Notes: generated by a model not told the origin, from the sequence alone. A stretch of 64,000 nt of DNA from Actinomadura rubteroloni (GCF_002911665.1 NZ_MTBP01000001.1:1302001-1366000), one strand, 5' to 3'; shown: positions 6,929 through 16,182, counted from the stretch's first letter. Numbers and translations: made by a program.

Positions 6929-9571
6929 TCAGGGCACGAGTTCGAGCCCCGCCAGCTCGCGCCGCGACGACACCCCGAGTTTTGGGTACGCCTTGTAGAG
7001 GTGGTACTCGACGGTCCGGGGGCTGAGGAAGAGCTGCGCGGCGATCTCCCGGCTGCTCGTCCCCGCCGCCGCGAGCCGCACGACCTGCCGTTCCTGCGGC
7101 GTGAGGCGGTCGAGGGCGTCGGCGTCGGGCGCGAGCGTGACGGCCTCGCCGGTCGCGCGCAGCTCGCCGCGCGCCCGCTCGGCCCACGGCGCGGCGCGCA
7201 GCCGCTCGAACGTCTCCAGCGCGGAGCGCAGCGGACGGCGGGCGTCGGCGCGGCGCCGGTGCCGCCGCAACCACTCGCCGTACAGCAGCTCGGTGCGGGC
7301 CGCCTCGAACGGACGGTCCGCGCGCGTGTGCTCGTCCAGCGCGCGAAGGTAAGGGTCCTCGGCGTCGTCCAGCAGGGCCGCGCAGCGCAGCGCGAGCGCG
7401 AGCGCCCACGGCTGCCCGGTCGCGTCGGCCCAGGCGCGGAGCCGGACGGCGGCGGGACGCGCCTCGTCCGGCCGGCCCAGCCGCACCGCCGCCTCGGCCA
7501 GGTCGGCGATCGAGGACATCATCCCGGCGGCGTGGCGGCGCGGCCCGGCGACCAGCGGCGCCAGCCGCCGCACGGTCTCGTCGGGACGGCCGGACCCGAG
7601 GTCGAGCAGCGCCAGCGCCGCCTGCGCGAACGCCCCGCCGGGCACCGCGTCCTCCGCCGCGCGGACGCGGGCCTCGTCGCCCTCGATCGCGGCGAGCCGG
7701 GCGTGCGCCGCCGCGAGCCGTCCGGCGCGGCGCGTCAGGCCGGTGTCGCGGGCGAGCGCGGCGGCCTCCTCGACCGACGCGGCGGCGTCGCCGTGCAGGC
7801 CGCGTTCGAGCTGGACGCGGGCCTGGGCGTGCAGCAGCGCGGGCAGCGCGCCGAGGAGCCCGCGCCGCCGGTGGTGGGCGATCTCCTCGGCGGTGAGGAC
7901 GGCCACGGCGTCGTCCGCGCCGATCGCGAGGGCCGCCTGGACGGCGTCGGGCCGGTCCGGGGACGCGGGCGACGCGGCGAGGGCGTCGGCGACGTGCGCG
8001 GCGAGCGGCGGGACGCCGTCGGCGTACGCGCCCTCGATCATCCGCGCGAGCCCGCGCACGAAGCGGTCGTCGAGCCCGGCGGCGCGCAGTCGCGCGTCGG
8101 CGGCGCACACGGCGGACGCCGTCCCGGACGTCCACCCGTAGAGCGCGGCGGTCCGCAGCAGCGGGACGACCTCGCCGGACGGCGTGTGCGCGGCCCGGTC
8201 GACGAGCATCCGCGCCGCCGTCCGGGTGTCGCCGCGCTCGAACTCCACGGCCGCCCGGACCCGGACGAGCCGGGTGGTCTCCACCGGGTCGTCGGTGAGG
8301 CCCTCGGCGCCGAGCGCGAGTTCCTCGGCCTCCCCGGGATGCCCGGACAGCAGGTGCAGTTCGGCGGCCGTCGCGATCCGGCGCACGCGGTCCGCCGCGT
8401 CCGGGCTCAGCTCGGCGGCCCTGCGGTACAGCGCGGCGGCGGTGCCGTGCCCGCCGCGCGACCGCGCCCGCTCGGCGCCGGCGGACAGCTCGGCGGCCAC
8501 CTCCTCGTCGGGCGCGATCGCGGCCGACGCGCGGTGCCGCACGCGGCAGTCGGGGTTCTCGGCGGTCGCGGCGAGGACGCGGTGCGCGGCGACGCGCCGG
8601 TCGGCGGGCGCGCTCTGGTAGGCGGCGGCGCGGATCAGCGGGTGCCGGAAGAACAGCGTCGAGCCCGTGACGGCGACGAGCCAGTCGCGTTCGGCGGGCG
8701 CGAGGTCGGCGAGGGACGCGCCGGACTCGGCCGCGGCGGTGAGCAGGGACGACAGGTGCCCGCGTCCCTCGGCCGCCGCGAGCAGCAGCATCCAGCGGCT
8801 CTGTTCGGGCAGGCGCGCGATCCGCGCCTGGTAGCCGGCGAGGACCCGGTCGGCGACGGGCAGCGGCGCGGGGCCGCCGGGGAACGCCGACCCCGGGGCG
8901 CCGAACTCGACCAGGGCGAGCGGGTTGCCCGCCGACTGCCGGATGACGTCCGTGCGGCGCGCGGCGGGCAGCCCGCGCGCGGCGAGCAGCCGGTCGGCGT
9001 CCGCGGGCGCCAGCCGGTCGACGACCAGCTCCGGCAGCCCGGCGAAGGGGAAGCAGGGGACGCGGCACGCGCCGGGCGCGCAGTCGTCCCGGACGGCGAC
9101 CAGCAGGACGACCCGTTCGGCGGTGAGGCGCCGCGCCGCGAACTGGAGGGACTCGGCGGTCGCGGCGTCCAGCCAGTGCGCGTCGTCCACGAGGCACAGG
9201 ACGGGCTCGGTCTCGGCGAGGTCGGCGAGCAGCGTCAGCAGCGCGAGCCCGGCGGCGAACCGGTCGGGCCGCTCGGCCGGGACGGTGCCGAGCGCGCCGT
9301 GCAGCGCGGCGGCGTGCGGCTCGGGCAGCGCGTCCAGCCGGTCCCGGACGGGCCACAGCAACTGGCTCAGCCCGGCGAACGCGAGTTCGGCCTCGGCCTC
9401 GACGCCCGTCGCGCGCAGGACCCGCAGCCCCGGTTCGACGACGGCGTCCAGCAGCGCCGTCTTCCCGATGCCCGCCTCGCCGCGCAGCACCAGCGCGCCG
9501 CTGCGGCCCTCGCGGGCGCCCGCGAGGAGCGCGGCGATCCGTCGTTGTTCTTCGTCCCGGCCGTACAGCAC
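6929..9571 (-). CDS. Large ATP-binding LuxR regulator (LAL/MalT-like)
   Basis: An 880-residue cytosolic regulator. The Walker A GEAGIGKT is near residues 31-38 and the Walker B VLCLVDDAHWLD near 122-133, in an N-terminal AAA-type ATPase. A long Ala/Arg-rich helical (TPR-like) middle follows, and the C-terminal LuxR helix-turn-helix (about 815-875) contains LTPQERQVVRLAAAGTSSRE and SPRTVEYHLYKAYPKLGV. The length is normal for the LAL family. It is divergent from the Old Yellow Enzyme gene across 75 nt that include a 13-bp palindrome, so it may activate that gene. The inducing ligand is unknown. Confidence 0.93.
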   Translation of the reverse strand: MLYGRDEEQRRIAALLAGAREGRSGALVLRGEAGIGKTALLDAVVEPGLRVLRATGVEAEAELAFAGLSQLLWPVRDRLDALPEPHAAALHGALGTVPAERPDRFAAGLALLTLLADLAETEPVLCLVDDAHWLDAATAESLQFAARRLTAERVVLLVAVRDDCAPGACRVPCFPFAGLPELVVDRLAPADADRLLAARGLPAARRTDVIRQSAGNPLALVEFGAPGSAFPGGPAPLPVADRVLAGYQARIARLPEQSRWMLLLAAAEGRGHLSSLLTAAAESGASLADLAPAERDWLVAVTGSTLFFRHPLIRAAAYQSAPADRRVAAHRVLAATAENPDCRVRHRASAAIAPDEEVAAELSAGAERARSRGGHGTAAALYRRAAELSPDAADRVRRIATAAELHLLSGHPGEAEELALGAEGLTDDPVETTRLVRVRAAVEFERGDTRTAARMLVDRAAHTPSGEVVPLLRTAALYGWTSGTASAVCAADARLRAAGLDDRFVRGLARMIEGAYADGVPPLAAHVADALAASPASPDRPDAVQAALAIGADDAVAVLTAEEIAHHRRRGLLGALPALLHAQARVQLERGLHGDAAASVEEAAALARDTGLTRRAGRLAAAHARLAAIEGDEARVRAAEDAVPGGAFAQAALALLDLGSGRPDETVRRLAPLVAGPRRHAAGMMSSIADLAEAAVRLGRPDEARPAAVRLRAWADATGQPWALALALRCAALLDDAEDPYLRALDEHTRADRPFEAARTELLYGEWLRRHRRRADARRPLRSALETFERLRAAPWAERARGELRATGEAVTLAPDADALDRLTPQERQVVRLAAAGTSSREIAAQLFLSPRTVEYHLYKAYPKLGVSSRRELAGLELVP

Positions 9572-9615
9572 AGCTCCAAACTACGGGCTGAAACCCCGAA
9601 ACCTTACGGATTCGC

Positions 9616-9628
9616 CCGGTAGTACCGG
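9616..9628. promoter_or_regulatory. Palindrome between luxR-type gene and OYE gene
   Basis: Perfect inverted repeat CCGGTA-G-TACCGG in the divergent intergenic region, a candidate operator for the LuxR regulator. Confidence 0.4.
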
Positions 9629-9646
9629 CTTCCTAGCGTGCTGTGC

Positions 9647-10726
9647 ATGACGGACACACTTTTCTCCCCTGTGACGGTTGGCAAGCTCACCCTCCCGAAC
9701 CGCATCGTGATGGCCCCGATGACGCGCAGCCGCGCGGACGAGGAGGGCAACGTCCAGCCGCTGACGGCCGAGTACTACGCGCAGCGGGCGAGCGCCGGGC
9801 TGATCATCAGTGAGGCCGTCCAGCCGAGCCGCCGGGCCCAGGGCTATGTCTGGACGCCGGGGCTGCACGAGGACTCGCACGTCACCGCCTGGCGGACGGT
9901 GACCGACGCCGTCCACGCGGCGGGCGGACGGATCTTCGCGCAGATCATGCACTCGGGCCGCGTCGGCCACCCGGTGCTCCAGCCCGACGGGGCGCTGCCG
10001 CTCGGCCCGTCGCCGCTGGCGTCCGGCGAGAAGCTGTTCACCCCGGACGGGCTGCTGGACCATCCCGTCCCGGAGGAGATGACGACCGACGACATCGCTC
10101 AGGCCGTCCGGGAGTTCGCGGACGCGGCGCGCAACGCGGTCGCGGCGGGTTTCGACGGTGTCGAGCTGCACGGCGCGAACGGCTACCTGATCCAGCAGTT
10201 CCTCGCGGACGGCAGCAACGTCCGCACCGACGCCTACGGCGGCTCGATCCCGAACCGCATCCGGTTCGCGGTGGAGGTCGTGGCGGCGACGGTGGAGGCG
10301 ATCGGCGCCGAGCGCGTCGGCCTGCGCGTCTCGCCGGGCGGCCGGGCCAACGGCCTCTCCGAGAGCGACACCGACGAGCTGTACGCGGCGCTCGTCGCGG
10401 CCGTGGCGCCGTACGGGCTCGCGTACCTGCACATCATGGAGACCGGGGACCGGGCGACGACGCGGCGCATCCGCGCGGCCTGGCCCGGGACGCTGCTGCT
10501 GAACCCGCATCCGACGCCGGAGTCGTTCCCGTCCAAGCCGGAGTACGGCGTGGCGGCGCTGGCGGACGGCGACGCCGACGCGGTCGTGTTCGGCGAACTG
10601 TGGATCGGCAACCCCGACCTGCCCGCGCGGATCAAGGCGGGCGGCCCGTACAACGCGGCGGACCCGTCCCTGTTCTTCGGCGGCGACCACCACGGCTACA
10701 CCGATTACGCGGCGCAGGACGCATGA
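9647..10726 (+). CDS. Alkene reductase, Old Yellow Enzyme family (NemA-like)
   Basis: A 359-residue FMN-dependent ene-reductase with a (beta/alpha)8 fold. It shows the N-terminal LTLPNRIVMAPMTRSRA, the active-site HGANGYLIQQF with the His/Asn pair that binds the substrate carbonyl, the phosphate-binding RTDAYGGS and NRIRF blocks, and the family-typical YTDYAAQDA C-terminus. The enzyme reduces activated C=C bonds or nitro-esters with NAD(P)H. The ATG at 9647 is preferred to a GTG three codons earlier. No clear Shine-Dalgarno is seen, so translation may be leaderless or weak. Confidence 0.93.
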   Translation: MTDTLFSPVTVGKLTLPNRIVMAPMTRSRADEEGNVQPLTAEYYAQRASAGLIISEAVQPSRRAQGYVWTPGLHEDSHVTAWRTVTDAVHAAGGRIFAQIMHSGRVGHPVLQPDGALPLGPSPLASGEKLFTPDGLLDHPVPEEMTTDDIAQAVREFADAARNAVAAGFDGVELHGANGYLIQQFLADGSNVRTDAYGGSIPNRIRFAVEVVAATVEAIGAERVGLRVSPGGRANGLSESDTDELYAALVAAVAPYGLAYLHIMETGDRATTRRIRAAWPGTLLLNPHPTPESFPSKPEYGVAALADGDADAVVFGELWIGNPDLPARIKAGGPYNAADPSLFFGGDHHGYTDYAAQDA

Positions 10727-10729
10727 CCG

Positions 10730-10769
10730 CGAACGGCCCCGGACCCACCACGGGGTACGGGGCCGTTCG
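10730..10769. terminator. Bidirectional terminator between OYE and NlpC/P60 genes
   Basis: Twelve-base arms CGAACGGCCCCG (10730-10741) and CGGGGCCGTTCG (10758-10769) pair perfectly between two convergent genes. Confidence 0.7.
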
Positions 10770-10778
10770 ACGCGCGTG

Positions 10779-11342
10779 TCAGTAGCCGGGCCGGACCCCG
10801 CCGTTGAAGTTGCGCTTGTAGTAGCTGTTCAGCTTGATCCGCTTGACGCGCTGGCCGGAGCTCGGCGCGTGGATCATGTAGCCCTTGCCGACGTAGATGC
10901 CGACGTGGGTACGACCGCCGTAGAAGAACAGCAGGTCGCCCTTGACGGCGCCCTTCCAGGACACCTTGTACTTGACCGCGCGGTAGAGCTGCTGCGACGT
11001 GCGGGGCAGCTTGACGCCGGCCTTGCGCCAGGAGCCGCCCGCGAGGCCCGAGCAGTCCCACGAGCCGGGACCGGCCGCGCCGTAGCGGTACGGGTCGCCG
11101 ATCTGCTTGTAGGCGTAGCGGACGGCGTAGTCGGCGCGCTCGCGCTGCTTGGCCCGTCGCGCCGACGTGATCGTGCTGGTGGCGGCCACCGTCCGGATCT
11201 GCGGGGTGGCGGCCGGGGCCGCGTTCACCGCCTGCGGCGCGACGAGGACACCGGCGCCGATCGCGGCGGCGGAGGCCACCGTCGCGAAGCGGGCGAAGCG
11301 CGTGCGGGCAGGGGTGTTCCGGGTGGTTCGGGGGGTATGCAG
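10779..11342 (-). CDS. Secreted NlpC/P60 (C40) cell-wall hydrolase
   Basis: Peptidoglycan endopeptidase. The C-terminal domain shows DCSGLAGGSWRKAGVKLPRTS with the catalytic Cys and RTHVGIYVGKGYMIHAP with the His, near its usual size. A GTG start at 11279 gives 166 residues, but the signal peptide would then lack positive charges. Extending in frame to a CTG at 11342, 5 nt after GGAG, gives about 187 residues beginning with an Arg-rich n-region before the hydrophobic stretch ending QAVNAAPA. I favour the CTG start, as inference. A roughly 330-nt leader precedes it. Confidence 0.88.
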   Translation of the reverse strand: MHTPRTTRNTPARTRFARFATVASAAAIGAGVLVAPQAVNAAPAATPQIRTVAATSTITSARRAKQRERADYAVRYAYKQIGDPYRYGAAGPGSWDCSGLAGGSWRKAGVKLPRTSQQLYRAVKYKVSWKGAVKGDLLFFYGGRTHVGIYVGKGYMIHAPSSGQRVKRIKLNSYYKRNFNGGVRPGY

Positions 11343-11354
11343 GACGACTCCAGA

Positions 11355-11510
11355 CCTTGCGGGCGGTGCCTACCGGCGCAGCCGTCACCCTCGGGCAGGG
11401 CTGTGCCCGGCGTGGGTTCGGTTCTGCGACGCGGCCTCGGGTGCGCGCACCGTCCAAAGAGGGGATCGGCGGGACCCGGTCGCGGTTCCGGCTCCGTGCT
11501 CCTGACCGCA
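11355..11510 (-). ncRNA. Structured leader RNA, possible c-di-AMP (ydaO-type) riboswitch
   Basis: The 5' leader of the NlpC/P60 gene contains several stem-loops (for example CGGGCA-N6-TGCCCG). Just before the ribosome site it contains a GACGGCTGCGCCGGTAGGC segment that resembles the GACAGCTAACC..GTAGGC end of ydaO/yuaA riboswitches. Those riboswitches commonly precede actinobacterial cell-wall hydrolase genes. The match is partial and I could not confirm the full fold. Confidence 0.3.
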
Positions 11511-11679
11511 CGGACACGGCGTCCGACGCGGCGGCGATGGGTTGGGGGCGCCGTTTCTCGCGCGTCGGTGGTGCTGTTCTGTTGTGATCCGGCCGCGGGC
11601 CGGGGTTCCGCTGGACGTCTCGCTTCCGAGCGTCCGGCCGACGGCGTTGTCGGGCGGTCCAGCCGCAGGGATCGCCAGG

Positions 11680-11709
11680 AACGTAGCCATAGCCCGGGAT
11701 ATCTGGCAA
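11680..11709 (-). promoter_or_regulatory. Putative promoter of the NlpC/P60 leader
   Basis: On the minus strand TTGCCA (11709-11704), an 18-nt spacer and TACGTT (11685-11680) resemble a SigA-type promoter. Transcription from here would give a leader of about 330 nt. Confidence 0.35.
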
Positions 11710-12566
11710 ATCAGAGGGCCGGATTCCGGGGCCGACAGGGCGCCGGGAGCCCGCGCTAGCTGCGCCGATCCCGGGCCGGTGATCTGGGTCACAGATAGGG
11801 GTAATTGGCCCCCGGGTGCGCTTCAGATGGCCGTGAGGGCAGCTCTAAAGCCGCTGTTGTTGATCACCTTGAGTAGTGGTCGGCCGGGTGCTCTCGTCGC
11901 TGGTCTCACCTGGCCGTCAGGGTCGTGTGGCCGCGACGTGGTGGATGTCTCATCCGGTCGCGTGGTCGTTCCGTGATCTGCGGGCATTCGATTACGCACC
12001 GTTACAAGATTTCGGACAGAAAGAACGTGGGTTTACCGGGTCGTGATCTCTTTCACCCGCTGCCGCGTGGGCCGACGTGCGCGCGACCGGACGTGGCCAC
12101 CGGCCAGAAGAATTCCGGAAATGCTCGTCGATGATCAAAGATGGCGTGGCTGCTCCTCGTCCGAACGCAGGATCGAGCGTCGGCCATTTCCGCCATTCTC
12201 GACCCGGCGTCCCCGTGTGGGGGCGGATCGTCCGAGATGTCCGGTGGCCGCCACGTGCCCGGTCAGGTCACCTGTCAGGCCCCCGGCACGTCTCCCGGCG
12301 GAGGCTTACGTCCGAGCGAGGTCTTCGTCACTGTCCGGTGACGCCGCGCGCTCGTTTCTTGCTAGGGATCCCCGAGGGTGCGGACTGGTATTACTCAGCC
12401 CGCGTCGGGTCGGCGCGTCCGGGCGGCTCCGGACGCCCGCCCCGCACGGCCGGGACGGGCGGCCACCAGCGGCCCGGGGGTGAAGCGGCCGGAACATTCC
12501 CCGTATTGTGACTTGTGGGTAACATCACCCGAACCACATTCGGTCCCCTGACGTAAGGTGCTGCTT
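11710..12566. other. Gene-free intergenic stretch
   Basis: Open frames here have no coding-like composition and no recognisable protein motifs. The part around 11960-12060 is noticeably richer in A/T than the rest. It separates the divergent NlpC/P60 and SDR genes; I see no tRNA, transposon ends or long repeats in it. Confidence 0.5.
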
Positions 12567-13340
12567 ATGGACCTGAACGGAGTTTCCGCCGTCGTCTCCG
12601 GTGGTGCGAGCGGTCTCGGTGAGGCCACCGTCCGCGCCCTCGCCGCCGCCGGCGCCAAGGTAGTCGTCGCCGACCTGAACGAGGACAAGGGCAAGGCCCT
12701 CGCGGACGAGATCGGCGGCGTGTTCGTCAAGACCGACGTCACCGACGAGACGCAGGTGCAGGCCGCCGTCCAGGCCGCCGTCGACAGCGGCGCGCCGCTG
12801 CGCGTCCTCGTCAGCAGCGCCGGCATCGGCTGGGCGACCCGCACCGTCGACCGCAACGGCACCCCGCACGACCTCGCGACCTTCGAGAAGGTCGTCCAGA
12901 TCAACCTGATCGGCACCTTCAACCTCCTGCGCCTCGGCGCGGCGGCGATCGCGAAGACCGAGCCCGCCGACGCCGACGGCCTGCGCGGCGTCGTCATCAA
13001 CACCGCGTCCGTCGCGGCCCTGGAGGGCCAGACCGGGCAGATCGCGTACTCCGCGTCCAAGGGCGGCATCGTCGGCATGACGCTGCCCGCCGCCCGCGAC
13101 CTCGCCGCGATCGGCGTCCGCGTCAACACGGTCTGCCCCGGCATCATCGACACGCCGATCTACGGCGAGGGCGAGGCGGCCGAGGAGTTCAAGGCGAAGC
13201 TGGCCCAGCCGGTGCCGTTCCCCAAGCGCATGGGCAAGGCGTCGGAGTTCGCGCACCTCGTCGTCTCCCTCATCGAGAACGACTACATGAACGGCGAGAC
13301 CGTCCGGTTCGACGGCGGCATCCGCTTCCAGCCGAAGTGA
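12567..13340 (+). CDS. SDR-family 3-hydroxyacyl-CoA dehydrogenase-like enzyme
   Basis: A 257-residue classical short-chain dehydrogenase. It shows the cofactor loop SGGASGLGEATVRAL, an acidic NAD-selecting residue after the second strand (VVADLNED), the catalytic Ser in NTASVAA, and the YSASK motif. The overall pattern resembles type II 3-hydroxyacyl-CoA dehydrogenases (HSD17B10-like). The ATG at 12567 follows AAGG by 8 nt. The crotonase gene begins 8 nt after its stop, so the pair probably performs the consecutive hydration and oxidation steps of fatty-acid or branched-chain acyl-CoA beta-oxidation. Confidence 0.9.
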   Translation: MDLNGVSAVVSGGASGLGEATVRALAAAGAKVVVADLNEDKGKALADEIGGVFVKTDVTDETQVQAAVQAAVDSGAPLRVLVSSAGIGWATRTVDRNGTPHDLATFEKVVQINLIGTFNLLRLGAAAIAKTEPADADGLRGVVINTASVAALEGQTGQIAYSASKGGIVGMTLPAARDLAAIGVRVNTVCPGIIDTPIYGEGEAAEEFKAKLAQPVPFPKRMGKASEFAHLVVSLIENDYMNGETVRFDGGIRFQPK

Positions 13341-13348
13341 GGCACTGA

Positions 13349-14113
13349 ATGTCCGAGGCTGTTCTCACCGAGGAGGACGGCGCCGTCCTCGTCATCACGA
13401 TCAACCGTCCCGAGGCGCGCAACGCGGTCAACAGCGCGGTCGCGCAGGGGATCGCCAAGGCGCTGGACGAGCTGGACTCGCGCAAGGACCTGTCGATCGG
13501 GATCCTCACCGGCGCGGGCGGCACGTTCTGCGCCGGCATGGACCTGAAGGGCTTCCTCACGGGCGACAACCCGACCGTCGAGGGCCGCGGGTTCGCGGGG
13601 ATCGTGGAGCGTCCGGCGGCCAAGCCGCTGATCGCGGCCGTCGAGGGCTTCGCGCTCGCGGGCGGCTGCGAGGTCGCGCTGTCGTGCGACATGGTCGTGG
13701 CGGCGCGGGACGCGCAGTTCGGCCTGCCCGAGCCCAAGCGCGGGCTGGTCGCCGCGGGCGGCGGCCTGCTGCGGCTGCCGCAGCGGATCCCGTTCCACAT
13801 CGCGATGGAGATCGCGCTGACCGGGGACAAGTACCCGGCGGACCGCATGGCGGAGCTGGGCTTCGTCAACCGGCTCACCGAGTCCGGCGGCGCGCTCGCC
13901 GCGGCCAAGGAGCTGGCGCTCAAGGTCGCCGAGAACGCCCCGCTGGCGCTCGCGGCCACCAAGAAGGTCATCGTGGAGTCGGCCGACTGGACCGCCGACG
14001 AGGCGTTCGCCAAGCAGAACGACATCGTCATCCCGGTCTTCGGTTCGCAGGACGCGATGGAAGGCCCGGCGGCCTTCGCGGAGAAGCGCAAGCCCGTCTG
14101 GAAGGGCGAGTAG
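13349..14113 (+). CDS. Crotonase/enoyl-CoA hydratase family protein
   Basis: A 254-residue crotonase-fold enzyme. It shows NRPEARNAVNSAV, the oxyanion-hole segment GTFCAGMDLKGF, and the second loop EGFALAGGCEVALSCDMVVAARDAQFGLPEPKRGL. The Glu at the end of FGLPE fits one catalytic acid position. The sequence resembles EchA-type hydratases of actinomycetes. It follows the SDR gene by 8 nt, indicating an operon. The exact acyl-CoA substrate is unknown. Confidence 0.92.
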   Translation: MSEAVLTEEDGAVLVITINRPEARNAVNSAVAQGIAKALDELDSRKDLSIGILTGAGGTFCAGMDLKGFLTGDNPTVEGRGFAGIVERPAAKPLIAAVEGFALAGGCEVALSCDMVVAARDAQFGLPEPKRGLVAAGGGLLRLPQRIPFHIAMEIALTGDKYPADRMAELGFVNRLTESGGALAAAKELALKVAENAPLALAATKKVIVESADWTADEAFAKQNDIVIPVFGSQDAMEGPAAFAEKRKPVWKGE

Positions 14114-14136
14114 TCCCACTCGTCAGGGTCGTGCAG

Positions 14137-14174
14137 GGCCGTGCGCCGGGGATGTCCCCGGACGCACGGCCTTT
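14137..14174 (+). terminator. Rho-independent terminator after the SDR/crotonase operon
   Basis: GGCCGTGCG (14137-14145) pairs with CGCACGGCC (14163-14171) around an inner CCGGGGA/TCCCCGG stem, followed by TTT. Confidence 0.75.
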
Positions 14175-14253
14175 CCGTTGCACCCCTCTTACCCGCCGGT
14201 AAGTCTTCCCGTACCCTGTGGGGCGGTCGGACGCCGGAGCGAGGGGGCAGGTC

Positions 14254-15324
14254 ATGCGACGGAACGCGGTGCTCGCCGGGGCCACGGCGCTCGTCCTCGG
14301 ATCGGGGACGGTGTTCGCGCCCTCCGCGCTCGCGACCGGCTGGCGCAATATCTCCAGTTCCGCGCTGAAATACGACGGCAGCCTGGACCGCGTCGACTTC
14401 GCGAGCAAGAGCGTCGGCTGGGCCGTCGGCGCGAGCGGCTCGTTCTTCTCCCCGACCGCGCGGATCGTCCGCTGGACCGGCACGTCCTGGACGGGCCAGA
14501 AGAGCCCGGTCGGCTTCGCGCCCACCGACGTCGCCGCCGCGAGCGCGAGCCGGGCGTGGATCGTCGGCTACAACCTGACCGGCCCCGTCAGCGTGTACTG
14601 GAACGGCTCCAAGTGGACGCAGGTGAGCTTCCCGCTGGTCGGGCTGCCCACCCAGGTCTCCGCCGGGACGGACGGCGCCGCCTACGCGATCACCGGTGTG
14701 GACGTCAGTTCGGGCGGCCCCGCCGCGATCCTGCGCTGGACGGGCTCGGGCTGGCTCGACCCGAAGGTCCCGCTGCCCGCCTCGACGTCGATCGTCGGAG
14801 TGGACGTCCGGTCCAAGTCGGACGTGTGGCTGGCGGGCACGACCACAAACGGCACGACCGTGACCGGGCTCGTCGTCCACTACGACGGGAAGTCCTGGAA
14901 GCAGCTCAAGATCCCGGGCTCGCTCGGCACGCCCACCAACCGCGCCGTGCTGACGCGGATCGTCGCGAACTCGGCCACCAACGTCTACGTGCTGCGGGCG
15001 AAGCAGAACGCGCAGTCGACGAACGCGCTGCTCCACTACGACGGCAAGACGTGGAAGACGGCGAACCTGCCCGGCGCGCAGACGCCGGTGGGCCTGTCGT
15101 CGGACGGCAAGGGCGGCGCGATCGTGATCCCCGCGACGTCCACCGGCAGGACGACCTACTACCGCTACGACGGCAAGGCCTGGACGACCGCGCGCGGGCC
15201 GTCCCGCGCCGGGACGCTCACCGTCGGCGACGCGGACGCCCGCCCCGGCACGTCGGGCGTCGCGAGCGCGGGCACGGCGAGCAACGGCTCGTCCCGCGTC
15301 CCGTTCATCGAATACCTCGGCTAG
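14254..15324 (+). CDS. Secreted propeller-like protein of unknown function
   Basis: A 356-residue protein with a Sec signal peptide (MRRN start, hydrophobic core, ALA cleavage near residue 29). The body contains about six repeats with aromatic turns such as IVRWTGTSW, SVYWNGSKW, ILRWTGSGW, VVHYDGKSW, LLHYDGKTW and YYRYDGKAW, spaced about 45-60 residues apart, suggesting an extracellular beta-propeller. The ATG at 14254 follows a GAGGGGG ribosome site. No catalytic motif is visible. It may be a cell-surface or carbohydrate-binding protein; that is inference. Confidence 0.8.
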   Translation: MRRNAVLAGATALVLGSGTVFAPSALATGWRNISSSALKYDGSLDRVDFASKSVGWAVGASGSFFSPTARIVRWTGTSWTGQKSPVGFAPTDVAAASASRAWIVGYNLTGPVSVYWNGSKWTQVSFPLVGLPTQVSAGTDGAAYAITGVDVSSGGPAAILRWTGSGWLDPKVPLPASTSIVGVDVRSKSDVWLAGTTTNGTTVTGLVVHYDGKSWKQLKIPGSLGTPTNRAVLTRIVANSATNVYVLRAKQNAQSTNALLHYDGKTWKTANLPGAQTPVGLSSDGKGGAIVIPATSTGRTTYYRYDGKAWTTARGPSRAGTLTVGDADARPGTSGVASAGTASNGSSRVPFIEYLG

Positions 15325-15394
15325 CCGCCCCGGCCGGGACACCCTGCCGCGCCCGGGGCCGCCGTGCGGGCTGACCTGGGGGATCGGGTGGCGG

Positions 15395-15409
15395 TCAGCG
15401 TTCTTTCAG
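15395..15409 (+). promoter_or_regulatory. TCAG direct-repeat pair upstream of the response regulator
   Basis: Two TCAG units start at 15395 and 15406, exactly 11 bp apart; the second sits in TTTCAGGTTCG. The same arrangement recurs before and upstream of the protease gene, suggesting an OmpR-type regulator box. Confidence 0.5.
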
Positions 15410-15450
15410 GTTCGCGTGGCACGCTTGCCCGAAGGGAGAAGGGGGACGCC

Positions 15451-16182
15451 GTGGCCGACACGACCGGGGGCTCGGCGGGCGGCCGGACGCCGGAGGCGCG
15501 GCTGCTCGTCGTGGAGGACGAGCCCAACATCCTGGAACTGCTCGCCGGGAGCCTGCGCTTCACCGGCTTCGACGTCGTCACGGCCACCAGCGGCGCCGAT
15601 GCCGTCCAGGCCGCGCGGCGGCACCGGCCGGACCTGATCGTGCTGGACGTCATGCTGCCCGACATCGACGGGTTCGACGTCGCGCGGCGGCTGCGGTCGG
15701 GCGGCGACCACACGCCGGTCGTGTTCCTGACCGCGCGTGACACCGTCCAGGACCGGGTGAAGGGCCTCACGATCGGCGGTGACGACTATGTCACCAAGCC
15801 GTTCAGCCTGGAGGAGGTCATCGCCCGCATCCGCGCGGTGCTGCGCCGGTTCCGGGGCGGGGCGGGCGAGCCGCAGGCCCGCATGGTGTTCGCCGACATC
15901 GAGCTGGACGAGGACTCGCACGAGGTGTGGCGCGGCGGCTCGGTCGTCCAGCTCTCGCCGACGGAGTTCAAGCTGCTGCGCTACTTCATGGCGAACGCCG
16001 GGCGCGTCCTGTCCAAGGCGCAGATCCTCGACCACGTCTGGAACTACGACTTCCGGGGCGACGCTGGAATCGTCGAGTCGTACGTCTCGGCGCTGCGGCG
16101 CAAGGTCGACAACAGCGAGCCCCGGCTGATCCACACGCTGCGCGGCGTCGGCTACGTCCTGCGGGAACCGCCGTCGCGATGA
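15451..16182 (+). CDS. OmpR-family response regulator
   Basis: A 243-residue regulator. The receiver domain has the acidic pair EDE near residues 25-27, the phospho-acceptor Asp at about 66 in IVLDVMLPDIDG, and Lys in VTKPFSLEE. The C-terminal winged helix includes LSPTEFKLLRYF and GVGYVLREP. The GTG at 15451, after AAGGGAGAAGGGG, is chosen over an upstream ATG because homology begins after it. Its stop overlaps the histidine kinase start (ATGA). With the kinase and the downstream HtrA-like protease, the layout matches mycobacterial mprA-mprB-pepD, an envelope-stress system. Orthology is not proven. Confidence 0.94.
   Translation: MADTTGGSAGGRTPEARLLVVEDEPNILELLAGSLRFTGFDVVTATSGADAVQAARRHRPDLIVLDVMLPDIDGFDVARRLRSGGDHTPVVFLTARDTVQDRVKGLTIGGDDYVTKPFSLEEVIARIRAVLRRFRGGAGEPQARMVFADIELDEDSHEVWRGGSVVQLSPTEFKLLRYFMANAGRVLSKAQILDHVWNYDFRGDAGIVESYVSALRRKVDNSEPRLIHTLRGVGYVLREPPSR

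Noticed and set aside
7001..9622. 873-codon plus-strand frame opposite the LuxR gene
   Set aside because: Shadow of the LAL-type regulator, which has intact Walker and HTH motifs.
11542..12511. Several open frames of about 140 codons in the gap upstream of the SDR gene
   Set aside because: Their translations look random (Arg/Gly/Pro-rich), with no consistent third-position bias or good ribosome sites.
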